From Chitinibacter bivalviorum (GTDB lineage: Bacteria; Pseudomonadota; Gammaproteobacteria; Burkholderiales; Chitinibacteraceae), in contig NZ_CP058627.1 in the NCBI RefSeq assembly GCF_013403565.1, positions 2,604,001-2,668,000 of the forward strand: a stretch of DNA of 64,000 nt. Direction: 5' to 3'. The translations under genes and the position numbers were made by a program. Positions 18,280 to 27,549 of this stretch are shown here, piece by piece. Numbering within the stretch: the stretch's first letter is position 1; every line of letters begins with the position of its first letter. Below the pieces are notes generated by a model, which had not been told where the DNA came from, made no database searches, and saw only the letters and a list, made by a program, of their open reading frames with translations.

Positions 18280-19713
18280 ATGTTTCGACTACGTACGATA
18301 AATCTAGTGTTGGCCACAGCCCTAGCTGGCGCGGCATTGCCTAGCCAAGCGGCATTGTTATTGGGAATCGGTGAAATTGGCGGTTCAGCCGATCTATCTG
18401 GCCTGACGGGCACACTGGAAAACGGCCTGAAAGCCAATATTCTGGGCGGCATGGGCTCGGGTTTTGCCTGGGCAGGCGGCAATACTTTTATCGCCACGCC
18501 TGATCGCGGCCCGAATGCCACAGCCTGGAATAGCGCAGTCGATGACACCAGCAGCTATATTTCGCGCTTTCATACGCTCAATCTCTCACTGCAAAGCAAT
18601 ACCAAAGCGGGCGAATTGCCATTCCAAGTCAATGCCAAGCTCGCATCAACCACCTTACTTTGGTCGGCGGATAAGCTCAATTACGGCACCGCCGGCACAC
18701 CTAATACCGCAGGGCTGAGCAACAGCAGCGGTCGCAATTATTTTACTGGCCGCTCAGATGCATTTGACGCCAGCAAAGGCTCCAACAATAGCAACAACGC
18801 CCGTTTCGACCCGGAAGGCGTGCGCGTATCTAACGATGGGAAAAGCGTATTTGTGTCGGATGAATATGGCCCATACGTGTATCAATTTGACCGAGCCACC
18901 GGCGAGCGTATTAAGGCGTTTGAACTACCAGCTAGCTTGGCTGTGAAAACCTTGGGCTCAACCACGGCGGCCGAAGACAAACCGGTGAACACCAGCGGCC
19001 GCGTGGCCAACAAAGGCATGGAAGGCTTGGCGATTACCCCCGATGGCAAAATGCTGGTCGGCATTATGCAAGCGCCTTTGCTGCAAGATAATAAAGGCCA
19101 AGTTCGCATCGTGACGATCGACGTCGCCACTGGCGAGACCAAACAATTTGCCTATAAATTGACCGATGGCTCGGGCGTGAGCGAAATCGTTGCGATCAAC
19201 GATCACGAATTCTTAATTGATGAACGTGATGGCAAAGGTTTGGGTGACGGCAGCGCAGCAGGCGTAAAAAAAGGTTATCGCATCGACATCAGCGGCGCGA
19301 CACCGATTCCAAACGACAGTATCAAAGGTGATTTGAGCAAATATCTGGTCAGCAAAACGCAGACTAGCACCGTTGATGTCGTTGCCATGCTGACCAAGCC
19401 GACGAGCGAAGGCGGTGCAGGGCTGACTGCTGCGCAAGTGCCCGCGAAAATCGAAGGCTACGCTTTTGGCCAAGACGTGACATTTGAAGGTAAAACCCTG
19501 CATACGCTGTGGGTGGCCAATGACAATGACTTTGTTTCAGGCGTTGCTGGGCAAAACAAATTTTACGTTTTTGGTCTGACCGACAGCGAGCTAGGCGGGC
19601 ACTTTGTACCACAAGCCATTACAGCCCCCGTACCCGAGCCAGAAACCTACGCCTTGATGGGCATGGGCTTGCTGGGTTTGTGCGTGGCACGTCGTCGTAA
19701 AACACAACGCTAA
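18280..19713 (+). CDS. phytase-like esterase-domain protein with PEP-CTERM signal
   Basis: A 477-residue exported protein. The signal peptide ends ALPSQAA; the body is the esterase-like/phytase-like beta-propeller family, shown by FDPEGVRVSNDGKSVFVSDEYGP and EGLAITPDGKMLVGIMQ (each shorter than 20 residues in the part quoted as motif core). The C-terminus is a PEP-CTERM signal (VPEPETYALMGMGLLGLCV, then ARRRK). Three ATGs lie close together; the third is chosen because AAGGA is 8 bases upstream. A strong terminator follows. Confidence 0.85.
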   Translation: MFRLRTINLVLATALAGAALPSQAALLLGIGEIGGSADLSGLTGTLENGLKANILGGMGSGFAWAGGNTFIATPDRGPNATAWNSAVDDTSSYISRFHTLNLSLQSNTKAGELPFQVNAKLASTTLLWSADKLNYGTAGTPNTAGLSNSSGRNYFTGRSDAFDASKGSNNSNNARFDPEGVRVSNDGKSVFVSDEYGPYVYQFDRATGERIKAFELPASLAVKTLGSTTAAEDKPVNTSGRVANKGMEGLAITPDGKMLVGIMQAPLLQDNKGQVRIVTIDVATGETKQFAYKLTDGSGVSEIVAINDHEFLIDERDGKGLGDGSAAGVKKGYRIDISGATPIPNDSIKGDLSKYLVSKTQTSTVDVVAMLTKPTSEGGAGLTAAQVPAKIEGYAFGQDVTFEGKTLHTLWVANDNDFVSGVAGQNKFYVFGLTDSELGGHFVPQAITAPVPEPETYALMGMGLLGLCVARRRKTQR

Positions 19714-19727
19714 GCGGTCATCACTCT

Positions 19728-19756
19728 AAAACGGCGCATAGATTTGCGCCGTTTTT
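19728..19756 (+). terminator. intrinsic terminator
   Basis: Stem AAAACGGCGCA / TGCGCCGTTTT with a 6-nt loop and T tract, 14 bp after the PEP-CTERM gene. Confidence 0.88.
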
Positions 19757-19863
19757 CTTTGGCCCCAAACACTCGCGCAGCCGCGCTTTTGTAGGGGATA
19801 AAGACTATTCCTCACTCCCACTGCGGGGTTTATGGTGACTCTTTCGCAGCAAGGAACACCAGC

Positions 19864-20604
19864 ATGAGCCAATACGCCGCCGAATACCTCAGCAAAGTGG
19901 GCGCCTTAATCCAACGCGTTCACGACGAGCAAATCTCACAATTGCAAACAGCCGCCATGCGCATCGCTGATACCCTGCAAGCCGGTGGATTGCTGCATGT
20001 GTTTGGTAGCGGTCATTCGCAACTGCTTGCCGCCGAGCTGTTTTACCGCGCCGGTGGTCTGGTGCCAGTGAATGCGATCTTGGATTTACCGCTATCGGTG
20101 ATGCAAGCAGCACGCCGCTCGACGTGGCTGGAGCGCGTTCCGGGCTACGCTGCGCAATTACTGCAAGACGAGCCGCTGGCCGCGGGCGATGTGATCATCG
20201 TGATTTCCAATTCAGGCCGCAATGCCGTGCCGATTGAAATTGCCCAAACTGCCAAAGCACAAGGCGTTTACGTGATCGCGCTGACCTCGCTCGCCTTCTC
20301 ACGCTGCATGAGCTCGCGCCACGCCAGCGGGAAACGATTATTCGAAGTGGCTGATTTGGTGCTCGATAATTATGGCGACAATGGCGATGCACTAATCGCG
20401 ATTCCCGGCAGCACCAGCAAAGTCGCCGCCTCATCCACCGCCGTCGGCAGTGCTTTGCTGCAAGCTTTGGTGGCGGCCACGGTGGGCGAGCTGGCTTCGC
20501 GGGACATCGATCCACCAGTATGGCAAAGCGCCAATGGCGATGCGGGTGAAGCGCGTAATGCGGCGCATTGGGATGCGATGCATACGCGGATTAAGCGACT
20601 CTAA
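19864..20604 (+). CDS. SIS-domain sugar isomerase-type protein (UPF0309-like)
   Basis: A 246-residue cytosolic protein with a sugar isomerase (SIS) fold: GGLLHVFGSGHSQLLAAELF near the N-terminus and VIIVISNSGRNAVPIEIA are the phosphosugar-binding loops. It matches the UPF0309 group. The likely substrate is a phosphosugar, possibly an amino sugar, but none can be named. The ATG is preceded by AAGGA about 8 bases upstream. It stands alone between a terminator and the emrE-like gene. Confidence 0.85.
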   Translation: MSQYAAEYLSKVGALIQRVHDEQISQLQTAAMRIADTLQAGGLLHVFGSGHSQLLAAELFYRAGGLVPVNAILDLPLSVMQAARRSTWLERVPGYAAQLLQDEPLAAGDVIIVISNSGRNAVPIEIAQTAKAQGVYVIALTSLAFSRCMSSRHASGKRLFEVADLVLDNYGDNGDALIAIPGSTSKVAASSTAVGSALLQALVAATVGELASRDIDPPVWQSANGDAGEARNAAHWDAMHTRIKRL

Positions 20605-20641
20605 GACATACTCATACACTGTATCGGCTTAAAATTCATTT

Positions 20642-20690
20642 GGGATATTGACTTCATCAACATACCCAAGCAAAGGCAATATCTACTTTG
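20642..20690. repeat. degenerate GGGTAT-type element
   Basis: GGGATATTGACTTC and an internal CATACCC followed by AAAGGCAATATC resemble the ends of the 49-bp family, but the right tip is lost. Treated as a decayed copy. Confidence 0.3.
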
Positions 20691-20742
20691 ACCCAAGCAG
20701 GGGGATTGCTTAGGCTCGCGGATTATTCACACGAGTATATTT

Positions 20743-21072
20743 ATGAATTGGCTCTACCTTGCCATCGCCATTATTGCCGAAGTCATCGCCACCTCGGCAC
20801 TGAAAGCCTCAGCGGGCTTTAGCCGCCTGATGCCATCGATTTTGGTCGTGGTGGGCTACGGCACGGCGTTTTATTTTCTTTCGCTGACTTTGCGCAGCAT
20901 ACCGCTGGGCATTGCCTACGCGCTGTGGTCCGGCGTTGGAATCGTCTTGGTCAGCATCATTGGCTGGTTTTTGTACCAGCAAACGCTCGATTTGGCGGCG
21001 ATGATAGGGATCGGATTGATTATCGCCGGGGTGCTGGTAATTAATTTATTTTCCAGCGCTGCCGCGCACTGA
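20743..21072 (+). CDS. emrE: small multidrug resistance efflux protein (EmrE type)
   Basis: A 109-residue, four-helix SMR transporter. The proton/drug-coupling glutamate is E14 (IAIIAEVIATSALK), and YALWSGVGIVLVSIIGW matches the drug-exporting EmrE/QacE subgroup (compare the Gdx subgroup gene near 42.3 kb, which has YAIWTGLGAVG). It exchanges protons for lipophilic cations at the inner membrane. It converges on a calcium-repeat protein gene, with a near-perfect 49-bp hairpin element in between. Confidence 0.85.
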   Translation: MNWLYLAIAIIAEVIATSALKASAGFSRLMPSILVVVGYGTAFYFLSLTLRSIPLGIAYALWSGVGIVLVSIIGWFLYQQTLDLAAMIGIGLIIAGVLVINLFSSAAAH

Positions 21073-21089
21073 GCCCATGCACTACACAG

Positions 21090-21138
21090 GGGTATATCCA
21101 TACACATCAATTTTGAAATTGATATCATGGATATACCC
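21090..21138. repeat. 49-bp GGGTAT/ATACCC element, copy 6 (best hairpin)
   Basis: Starts GGGTATATCCAT and ends ATGGATATACCC; with one flanking base on each side the outer 13 bp pair without error. An inner palindrome ATCAATTT-TG-AAATTGAT continues the stem. It sits between two convergent genes. Confidence 0.88.
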
Positions 21139-21151
21139 CAACAGACATCAA

Positions 21152-22132
21152 CTAGGCTTCAGTATTCAAATCAATCTGCCGGATCGAGCCCAGCCCTGCC
21201 GTTTCTCCTAGCCACACGCCGCTGGCTCGCATTTTTGCCAGCACCACATCGGCCGATTTCTCGCTCATTGGCGTCGATACCGATTGCACCGATAAGGCCC
21301 CCACTCCCGCCTCGGCTAAAGTGCGAATCTGGTTGAGGCCACCTTGCCAGAGTTTGAGCTCGACAAAGGCCGCATCGCCGCTATCGACCCAGCCATTGTG
21401 ATCCGTATCGAGCTGCGCCAGCTCGGCAAATCCATCGCCGCTTTGCGCGCCAAATAGCTCACGCCCGTTATCGACTTTGCCATTGCCATTGCGGTCAATA
21501 AACAGCATTTCAGCTTGCGGTAGGCGTAGCGATTCGGCCTTGCCATCGGCGTCCAGATCAAAGCTCACCGCCTTGTGCGCCAAGGCCATGCTCGGCGCGC
21601 CAAAATCGAGCACCAAGGGATCGCGCAGCACCGATTGACTGGCTGCGGCGAGCGAAAATGTCGCCTCGCGCGAGAGCGAAAAATCGAGCCCAAATTGCCG
21701 CTGGCTGCCATCGGCCAGGCAAACATTGCCGCGTCCGCTCATGCTGCACGACTCGACCTCGGCGACCTGCGTGATGGTCGTGAATTCAAACCACGTGGGT
21801 GCCGTGGTGGGTGCGGCTAGTAACGAAGGCTCAGCCTGGATCGGGGTCATTGAGGCGGTCGTCGGCGCAGTGGGGTGATCGCCAAACAGCATTTCAAGCA
21901 AGGTTTGAAAACGCTTGCGCCGCGCCTCCAGCATCAGTTGCAGATCATGTCCTTCCACTGTGGCAGGGCTGGGCTTGGCTGAGGTGGCCGCCGATGTTGC
22001 CGCCGCTTTGGCCTGCGAAAACATCTGCTCGAATACATTGGCGGCATGCACCTTGATCTCGGTACTTTGCCAGCTAACACGTGCTTCATCGTGAGTACTG
22101 CTCAGTTGCAAATCGCTATTGATAATGTGCAT
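21152..22132 (-). CDS. calcium-binding-repeat (EF-hand-like) protein
   Basis: A 326-residue protein, apparently without a signal peptide. The C-terminal half carries dockerin/EF-hand-like loops: FDLDADGKAESL, IDRNGNGKVDNGRELFG and LDTDHNGWVDSGDAAF, a pattern frequent in large RTX-type secreted proteins. The N-terminal part has an Ala/Thr/Ser-rich stretch. TGGAG 7 bases upstream fixes the ATG. Function unknown; it resembles the terminal portion of RTX-like proteins as a stand-alone gene. Confidence 0.72.
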   Translation of the reverse strand: MHIINSDLQLSSTHDEARVSWQSTEIKVHAANVFEQMFSQAKAAATSAATSAKPSPATVEGHDLQLMLEARRKRFQTLLEMLFGDHPTAPTTASMTPIQAEPSLLAAPTTAPTWFEFTTITQVAEVESCSMSGRGNVCLADGSQRQFGLDFSLSREATFSLAAASQSVLRDPLVLDFGAPSMALAHKAVSFDLDADGKAESLRLPQAEMLFIDRNGNGKVDNGRELFGAQSGDGFAELAQLDTDHNGWVDSGDAAFVELKLWQGGLNQIRTLAEAGVGALSVQSVSTPMSEKSADVVLAKMRASGVWLGETAGLGSIRQIDLNTEA

Positions 22133-22287
22133 GACAAGGCTCCAAAACAGAGTTGGGCTTCTGCTCATGCATAAGCCATGCCAGCTGCGATCTTGGCGCT
22201 GTCGCCTATTTTGTACGCTGTGGGAGCCCGATTACTGACGCAAACAATTTGTTGGCGTAAGATGCGCAGCAATCTGGATGATGATTA

Positions 22288-22336
22288 GGGTTTTCACCTA
22301 TGCGGCCATTTTACCTAGGCATTCTGTGAAATACCC
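22288..22336. repeat. 49-bp GGGT/ATACCC element, copy 7
   Basis: Starts GGGTTTTCACC and ends CTGTGAAATACCC, exactly 49 bp. The ends pair as GGGT-TTTCAC with GTGAAATACCC, one base bulged. It lies in the 308-bp gap between divergent genes; nothing else is recognised in that gap. Confidence 0.7.
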
Positions 22337-22440
22337 AGCCATGTATATAAACAAGAACCAGATAAATAAAGACTTTGGCGATGATACTGCGCCATTATTC
22401 CGACACCCTTTGCGTGTCATTTGCTCAAGAAGGTAGCCCA

Positions 22441-22809
22441 ATGCAGCACGATGGTGAATTTATTTTCTCGCGCGAAGCTGTTTCCCGCATGACGGGGGAG
22501 AGCGAATACGATCAGGAATACCTGCATTGGTTTTGCACCCAATGCCTGATTCAGATTAATGCCGCGGTACAGGACATCAATAATGCCTACGATGGCCAGC
22601 GCCATATCGACCATAAATTGCCGAGCTTTTTAACCGGCCGCTTTGCCTGCATCAAATTTCATTTTGATCAGCTCAAAAGCTGTACTGAGCAGTTTCGCAA
22701 TCATCAAACGATTGAAACTATCTTTCGCAATACACTCAATGATTGCGTTAAAAACATCGCGCAAGCGCGCGAAAATGCCAATTACCTTTTGAGCCTGTTC
22801 AAGGCTTAA
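22441..22809 (+). CDS. hypothetical protein, 122 aa
   Basis: Soluble, probably all-helical protein with several His, Cys and Gln residues (YLHWFCTQCLIQINAAVQD; a CxxC at WFCTQC). GAAGG lies 8 bases before the chosen ATG; a longer frame start 22 codons upstream lacks a ribosome site. No family is recognised. It converges on sdaA with 37 bp between the stop codons. Confidence 0.6.
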   Translation: MQHDGEFIFSREAVSRMTGESEYDQEYLHWFCTQCLIQINAAVQDINNAYDGQRHIDHKLPSFLTGRFACIKFHFDQLKSCTEQFRNHQTIETIFRNTLNDCVKNIAQARENANYLLSLFKA

Positions 22810-22846
22810 GCCGAAACAGCCGCCGGTTGCGGGGCGTATCGACGGC

Positions 22847-24217
22847 TTAACACGCCGGTACGCCCACCGTCAGCGCCAAACCGCCCAGCGACGTTTCTTT
22901 ATACGTGTTGTGCATATCCATACCGGTGCGATACATCGTCTCGATCACTTTATCGAGGCTCACTTTGTGCTCACCGCTTTCGAGCAAGGCCAATTGTGCG
23001 ACCTTGATCGCTTTTTCGGCGGCAACGCCATTGCGCTCGACACAGGGGATTTGCACCAAGCCGCCGACCGGATCACACGTTAAGCCCAGATGATGCTCCA
23101 TGCCGATTTCAGCGGCATTTTCGACTTGCTCCAAGCTACCGCCCAACACCGCACAATACGCGCCCGCCGCCATCGAGCAGGCGACGCCCACTTCGCCCTG
23201 ACAGCCCACTTCCGCACCGGAAATCGACGCATTCATTTTGTACAGCATGCCGATCGCCGCCGCGGTCAGTAGAAAATCAACGACGCCCGCTTCGTTTGCG
23301 CTCGGCGTGAAGTTACGGTAGTACTGCAACACCGCTGGGATAATCCCTGCCGCGCCATTGGTCGGCGCAGTCACAACGCGGCCGCCGCTGGCGTTTTCTT
23401 CCGACACCGCCATCGCATAAATCATCGGCCAGAGCATAAAATCGCTGCGCCCCTGCATTTGCAGGCCGATCATTTTGCGGAAAATCGTCGGCGCACGACG
23501 CTTGACGTGATAATCGCCCGGCAGCTCGCCCTCGCGAGTACAGCCGCTTTGTATGCATTGCTGCATCACATTGGCGATGTCGAGTAGTTGCGCTCGCACT
23601 GCGTCTTCCGATTGCAAAGCCAATTCATTGGCCAGCACAATTTGCGCAATCGATTTGCCTTGCGCGCGGCAATGCGCGAGCAAATCCGCTGCACTTTGAA
23701 AAGGAAATGGCACTGCTATCGTGGCCTGAGCGGTATGCCCAAATTCGTCTTCGCGCACGACAAAACCACCGCCGACCGAGAAATAAATCTCGCTAGCGAG
23801 CTCTACGCCATTTGCCGCAAAAGCGCGAAACTTCAGCCCATTGGAGTGCTGCTTCAAAAACAAATGCTTGTGCAATTGAATGTCAGCAGCAAAGCCAAAA
23901 GCCACCGGATGACGTGCGAGTAGCAATAGCTGAGCATCCGCTTGCTTGAGTTGATTGAGCCGCAGTGGAATCAGGTCGGGGTCGATATTACGCGGTGTAT
24001 AGCCTTCCAGACCAAGCAAGGTAGCGCCTATCGAGCCATGCCCCTCGCCCGTTAGTGCCAGCGAGCCATAAAAATCGACCTGCACCCGCGCCACCTGCTC
24101 CAGCGTTCCCGCCGTATGCAATTGATCGACAAAGGCTTTGGCCGCAACCATAGGGCCGACGGTATGCGAGCTCGATGGCCCGATGCCGATTTTGAATAAA
24201 TCAAAGACACTTAACAT
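22847..24217 (-). CDS. sdaA: L-serine ammonia-lyase (iron-sulfur type)
   Basis: Converts L-serine to pyruvate and ammonia. The single-chain form (456 aa) with the N-terminal substrate motif [13 protein letters not shown] and the C-terminal cysteines that hold the 4Fe-4S cluster ([24 protein letters not shown]) is clear. GGGAG six bases before the ATG sets the start. It lies 75 bp downstream of the serine transporter gene on the same strand, so uptake and deamination are coupled. Confidence 0.93.
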   Translation of the reverse strand: MLSVFDLFKIGIGPSSSHTVGPMVAAKAFVDQLHTAGTLEQVARVQVDFYGSLALTGEGHGSIGATLLGLEGYTPRNIDPDLIPLRLNQLKQADAQLLLLARHPVAFGFAADIQLHKHLFLKQHSNGLKFRAFAANGVELASEIYFSVGGGFVVREDEFGHTAQATIAVPFPFQSAADLLAHCRAQGKSIAQIVLANELALQSEDAVRAQLLDIANVMQQCIQSGCTREGELPGDYHVKRRAPTIFRKMIGLQMQGRSDFMLWPMIYAMAVSEENASGGRVVTAPTNGAAGIIPAVLQYYRNFTPSANEAGVVDFLLTAAAIGMLYKMNASISGAEVGCQGEVGVACSMAAGAYCAVLGGSLEQVENAAEIGMEHHLGLTCDPVGGLVQIPCVERNGVAAEKAIKVAQLALLESGEHKVSLDKVIETMYRTGMDMHNTYKETSLGGLALTVGVPAC

Positions 24218-24252
24218 TGCAACTCCCGCAGGTAGGATCACCACCCGCACAA

Positions 24253-24281
24253 AAGCAAACGGGTCTGTTACCCGTTTGCTT
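24253..24281 (-). terminator. hairpin between sdaC and sdaA
   Basis: Twelve-bp perfect stem AAGCAAACGGGT / ACCCGTTTGCTT with a 5-nt loop, in the sdaC-sdaA gap. Only four T residues follow on the transcribed strand, so it may be a partial terminator or an RNA-stability hairpin that sets the ratio of the two genes. Confidence 0.6.
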
Positions 24282-24292
24282 GTTGGTCATCA

Positions 24293-25528
24293 TTACAAAT
24301 AGCTACCGACAAAATCACCCGCAATCCCGATCAGCCCCATCACAAAGATAAAACCGGCCGTGCGTGATTGATAAATCATCAAGCGCGGAATCCGCTTCAT
24401 CAACATCACTGGCATCAGGTAAGCATAGATGGCAATCACGGGCGCCGACAATGCACCGATGATCTTCAGAATCGGTGGGTTATACACCGCCAAAAACCAC
24501 AAGCCGACCATCATCGCCACGGTCACAATCAGATTGATTTTCTTGCGATTCAATTGCGCTTCAGCGGCAGGATTGCCCCACGCCATCACGCGGGTAGTAA
24601 TGCCCACCAGACCTTCGCGCGTCCCGACAAAATGGCCGAAATACGAGCTGGCAATCGCCAAAAATGCGATCAGTGGAATCAAATATTTCAAGACTGGCTG
24701 CGATACGACCAATGACATGGTGGTCAGAATATCGATGTTTTTCTCTTGCGCCATCGCCAAGACTTCGGGCGAAGTGGCCAGCACCATCGAGAACACAAAG
24801 AACATCACAAACACCAGCAAAATCAAGGAAGTCCATTTGATGATGCCGTCGGTGCGTTGCACCGCTTCATCGGCCCCAAACTGGGCGCGATACGAGGCAG
24901 CCAAAGTCGAGCACACGGGCGAAAAGTTCATCGCAAACACCAAGACCGGAAACAGCAGCAAGATATTTTTCAGTACATCGCCCGTTTCAAACGGCACACT
25001 GAACACGGCGGTATTCCATTGCGGCACCATATACAGCGATAAACCCGCCAGCAAAATAATCAGCGGAAAAGTCATCAGCGAGGTCACACGCACCATCACT
25101 TTTTCACCCGCCAAAATCACGCCCGTTAAACCCGCCAGCAACAAGAACGTCAGTACGGCGCGTGGGAAGCCGACAATACCGAGTTGATGATCCAAAAACG
25201 ACGCAACGATATTGGTCACGCCCGTCGCATAGCCGACGCAGATCGTCACAATCGACAGAAAGTACAATATCGACACCGCAAAGCCGACATTGCGCCCCAG
25301 ATCATATTCGACCGCGCCGATAATATCAGTCGGCTTGGGGCACGAAGCCACCACGCGCGTAATCCCGCGATGCGCGATATACGTAATCGGAAAAATAATC
25401 GCAGTTAAAATCACCATCGGCCAAATCCCGCCCAAACCAGCGCGAATCGGCAAATACAAAATCCCCGCCCCGACGGCGGTACCAAAACAGGTCAATACCC
25501 ATTCCCAGTCTTTTCGATCCAAAGTCAT
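24293..25528 (-). CDS. sdaC: serine transporter SdaC-like (HAAAP family)
   Basis: Proton- or sodium-coupled amino-acid importer with about 11 membrane segments (411 aa). FGTAVGAGILYLPIRAGLGG in the first helix is typical for the hydroxy/aromatic amino acid permease family and SdaC. Position directly upstream of sdaA supports serine as substrate. The ATG has GAGG six bases upstream; a TTG two codons earlier is the alternative. Confidence 0.87.
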   Translation of the reverse strand: MTLDRKDWEWVLTCFGTAVGAGILYLPIRAGLGGIWPMVILTAIIFPITYIAHRGITRVVASCPKPTDIIGAVEYDLGRNVGFAVSILYFLSIVTICVGYATGVTNIVASFLDHQLGIVGFPRAVLTFLLLAGLTGVILAGEKVMVRVTSLMTFPLIILLAGLSLYMVPQWNTAVFSVPFETGDVLKNILLLFPVLVFAMNFSPVCSTLAASYRAQFGADEAVQRTDGIIKWTSLILLVFVMFFVFSMVLATSPEVLAMAQEKNIDILTTMSLVVSQPVLKYLIPLIAFLAIASSYFGHFVGTREGLVGITTRVMAWGNPAAEAQLNRKKINLIVTVAMMVGLWFLAVYNPPILKIIGALSAPVIAIYAYLMPVMLMKRIPRLMIYQSRTAGFIFVMGLIGIAGDFVGSYL

Positions 25529-25870
25529 ACCCAACCTCGCTCATCAAGCAGCACACAGAAAACAGCTTTTTTCTCACATCCCACGAGTACAAATTACACG
25601 CCTCTCGCAGAAAAAGATCTGTGACTTAATTACGCTATCCAATTGAAATCAAATGGTTTTTGACCCTCATCAACGGGAACTTTTTACAACATTAGGGGTT
25701 TTAATTATTGAATCATTTCATTGCTTCAGCGTGCCGCCTGCGAGCAACTTCGCACTCGTTATGGTTGCGAACTTAATTCATGACAATGCGAGCAATGGAT
25801 CGCTATAGCTGACTCGTTGAGCAGCAACGATTAAAACGTATTGAGCTGGATTGCGCATTCAGAGCCTAAA
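25529..25870. other. intergenic region upstream of sdaC
   Basis: About 340 bp with lower GC, lying upstream of sdaC and downstream of the lysP terminator. No coding frame, tRNA or known riboswitch is recognised. It presumably holds the sdaC promoter. Confidence 0.4.
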
Positions 25871-25873
25871 AAA

Positions 25874-25899
25874 AAGCCCCCGCAATATTGCGGGGGCTT
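25874..25899 (-). terminator. intrinsic terminator of lysP
   Basis: Perfect 26-nt palindrome AAGCCCCCGCAA / TTGCGGGGGCTT, followed on the minus strand by a run of T residues. It lies next to a 49-bp GGGTAT element. Confidence 0.88.
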
Positions 25900-25901
25900 A
25901 T

Positions 25902-25950
25902 GGGTATATTCATCAAATCAATGCTAGAAAATAAATACAAAGATATACCT
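25902..25950. repeat. 49-bp GGGTAT element, copy 8 (supplies a stop codon)
   Basis: Starts GGGTATATTCATC and ends AAAGATATACCT. Its last two bases form part of the lysP stop codon TAG, so the element overlaps the gene end. The left part is nearly the same as in copy 3. Confidence 0.8.
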
Positions 25951-27430
25951 AGCGTTTCTCACCATGCAGCAAGGCTTCATTGGCATCTTCAAAACTCATT
26001 TCATGGTTTTTCACAAAACGCGTTTTGTATTTCCAGCGATAACCAAACCAGATGGCAAAGAACATCGGAATACCGATATACGTTGCAATCACGCCGATCC
26101 AGTCAATATTTCCGGCGACAAAGGCCTGATAGTTTTGCCCCAGCATTACGACCAAACACAGCGCAAAGGCAAATAGCGGCCCGTAGGGGAAGAATGGCGA
26201 TTGGTACGGCAGCTCATCGAGCGTATGGCCTTGCGCCAAAAAGCCTTGGCGGAAGCGATAATGACTAATCGCAATACCCAGCCACGCGATAAAGCCCGTC
26301 ATCCCCGACATATTCAATAGCCATAGATACACGGTTTTATCTTCGCCCAGCGCGGTCAGGAAGCACAACATCCCCACCACGGTGGTGGCGTACAACGCAT
26401 TGCGGGGCACGCCGTTATCGGCCAGTTTGCCAAAGATTTTGGGCGCCAAGCCTTGCGTCGCCAGCGTATAGAGCATACGCGTTGACGCGTACATACCTGA
26501 GTTACCCGCCGAGATAATCGCCGTTAAAATCACCGCATTCATCAGCGCAGCCGAGAAGGCCAAACCGGCATTTTGGAACACCAGCGTGAATGGGCTGACG
26601 CCAATATCGCTGATGTCATTTTTCAGCAAGTGCGGGTCGGTGTACGGAATCAGCATGCCGATCAGGAAAATTGCGATCACATAAAACAGCAAAATGCGCC
26701 AGAACACCTGGCGAATCGCGCGTGGGATTGCGCGGTGCGGGTTTTCTGCTTCACCTGCGGCCACCCCAATCAGCTCAGTACCTTGGAATGAAAACCCTGC
26801 GACCATCATCACGCCAATCATCGCCGGCAAGCCGCCGACAAAGGGTGCGTCACCGGTGGTAAAGTTATGCCAGCCCGCTTGCTCGCCGCCATGCATAATG
26901 CCGGCGATCATCAAAAAGCCGGTGACGATAAACACGATGACCGTCACCACTTTGATCAGCGAGCACCAAAATTCAGCCTCACCAAAACCCCGTACCGAGA
27001 TGTAGTTAAGGCCAAACATCACCGCCAAAAAGCCTGCGCTCCAGTAAATACCGGGTACATCCGGGAACCAGAACGCCATAATCAGCTGCGCGGCAACCAG
27101 CTCAACGGCAATAGTTACCGCCCAGTTGTACCAGTAATTCCAACCCAGTGCGAAGCCAAAACCGGGGTCAACAAAGCGCGCGCCATAGGTCGCGAACGAG
27201 CCCGATACCGGCATATACGCCGCCAACTCACCGAGGCTGGTCATCAGGAAATACACCATCAGGCCAATCAGCAAATACGCCGCCATCGCGCCGCCGGGGC
27301 CCGCTTGCGCAATCGTCGCGCCCGAGGCGACAAACAGGCCAGTGCCGATTGAGCCGCCAATCGCGATCATGGAAAGATGGCGCGCTTTTAGATTGCGCCG
27401 CAGGGTATTGGGGGGAGGTGTCGTAGTCAT
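25949..27430 (-). CDS. lysP: lysine-specific permease LysP-like
   Basis: APC-superfamily amino acid importer with 12 hydrophobic segments (493 aa). The opening RRNLKARHLSMIAIGGSIG followed by TGLFVASGATIAQAGPGGA, and GFSFQGTELIGVAAGEAENP, closely resemble E. coli LysP. It probably imports lysine with protons. The start ATG (MTTTPPPNTL) has only a weak ribosome site. The TAG stop is formed together with the end of the adjacent 49-bp element. LysP in E. coli also acts as a sensor for CadC; no cad genes are seen here. Confidence 0.82.
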   Translation of the reverse strand: MTTTPPPNTLRRNLKARHLSMIAIGGSIGTGLFVASGATIAQAGPGGAMAAYLLIGLMVYFLMTSLGELAAYMPVSGSFATYGARFVDPGFGFALGWNYWYNWAVTIAVELVAAQLIMAFWFPDVPGIYWSAGFLAVMFGLNYISVRGFGEAEFWCSLIKVVTVIVFIVTGFLMIAGIMHGGEQAGWHNFTTGDAPFVGGLPAMIGVMMVAGFSFQGTELIGVAAGEAENPHRAIPRAIRQVFWRILLFYVIAIFLIGMLIPYTDPHLLKNDISDIGVSPFTLVFQNAGLAFSAALMNAVILTAIISAGNSGMYASTRMLYTLATQGLAPKIFGKLADNGVPRNALYATTVVGMLCFLTALGEDKTVYLWLLNMSGMTGFIAWLGIAISHYRFRQGFLAQGHTLDELPYQSPFFPYGPLFAFALCLVVMLGQNYQAFVAGNIDWIGVIATYIGIPMFFAIWFGYRWKYKTRFVKNHEMSFEDANEALLHGEKR

Positions 27431-27549
27431 CGTAGTATCGACGCAGCTCGTTTGATTAAAAAACAAGCAGCGATGATGCACGAAAAATAGCCACTTGTCG
27501 TTTGTGGCTATCCCTAGCTTTGCGTTTTAGCAGACTAAAGCCGGAAAAT

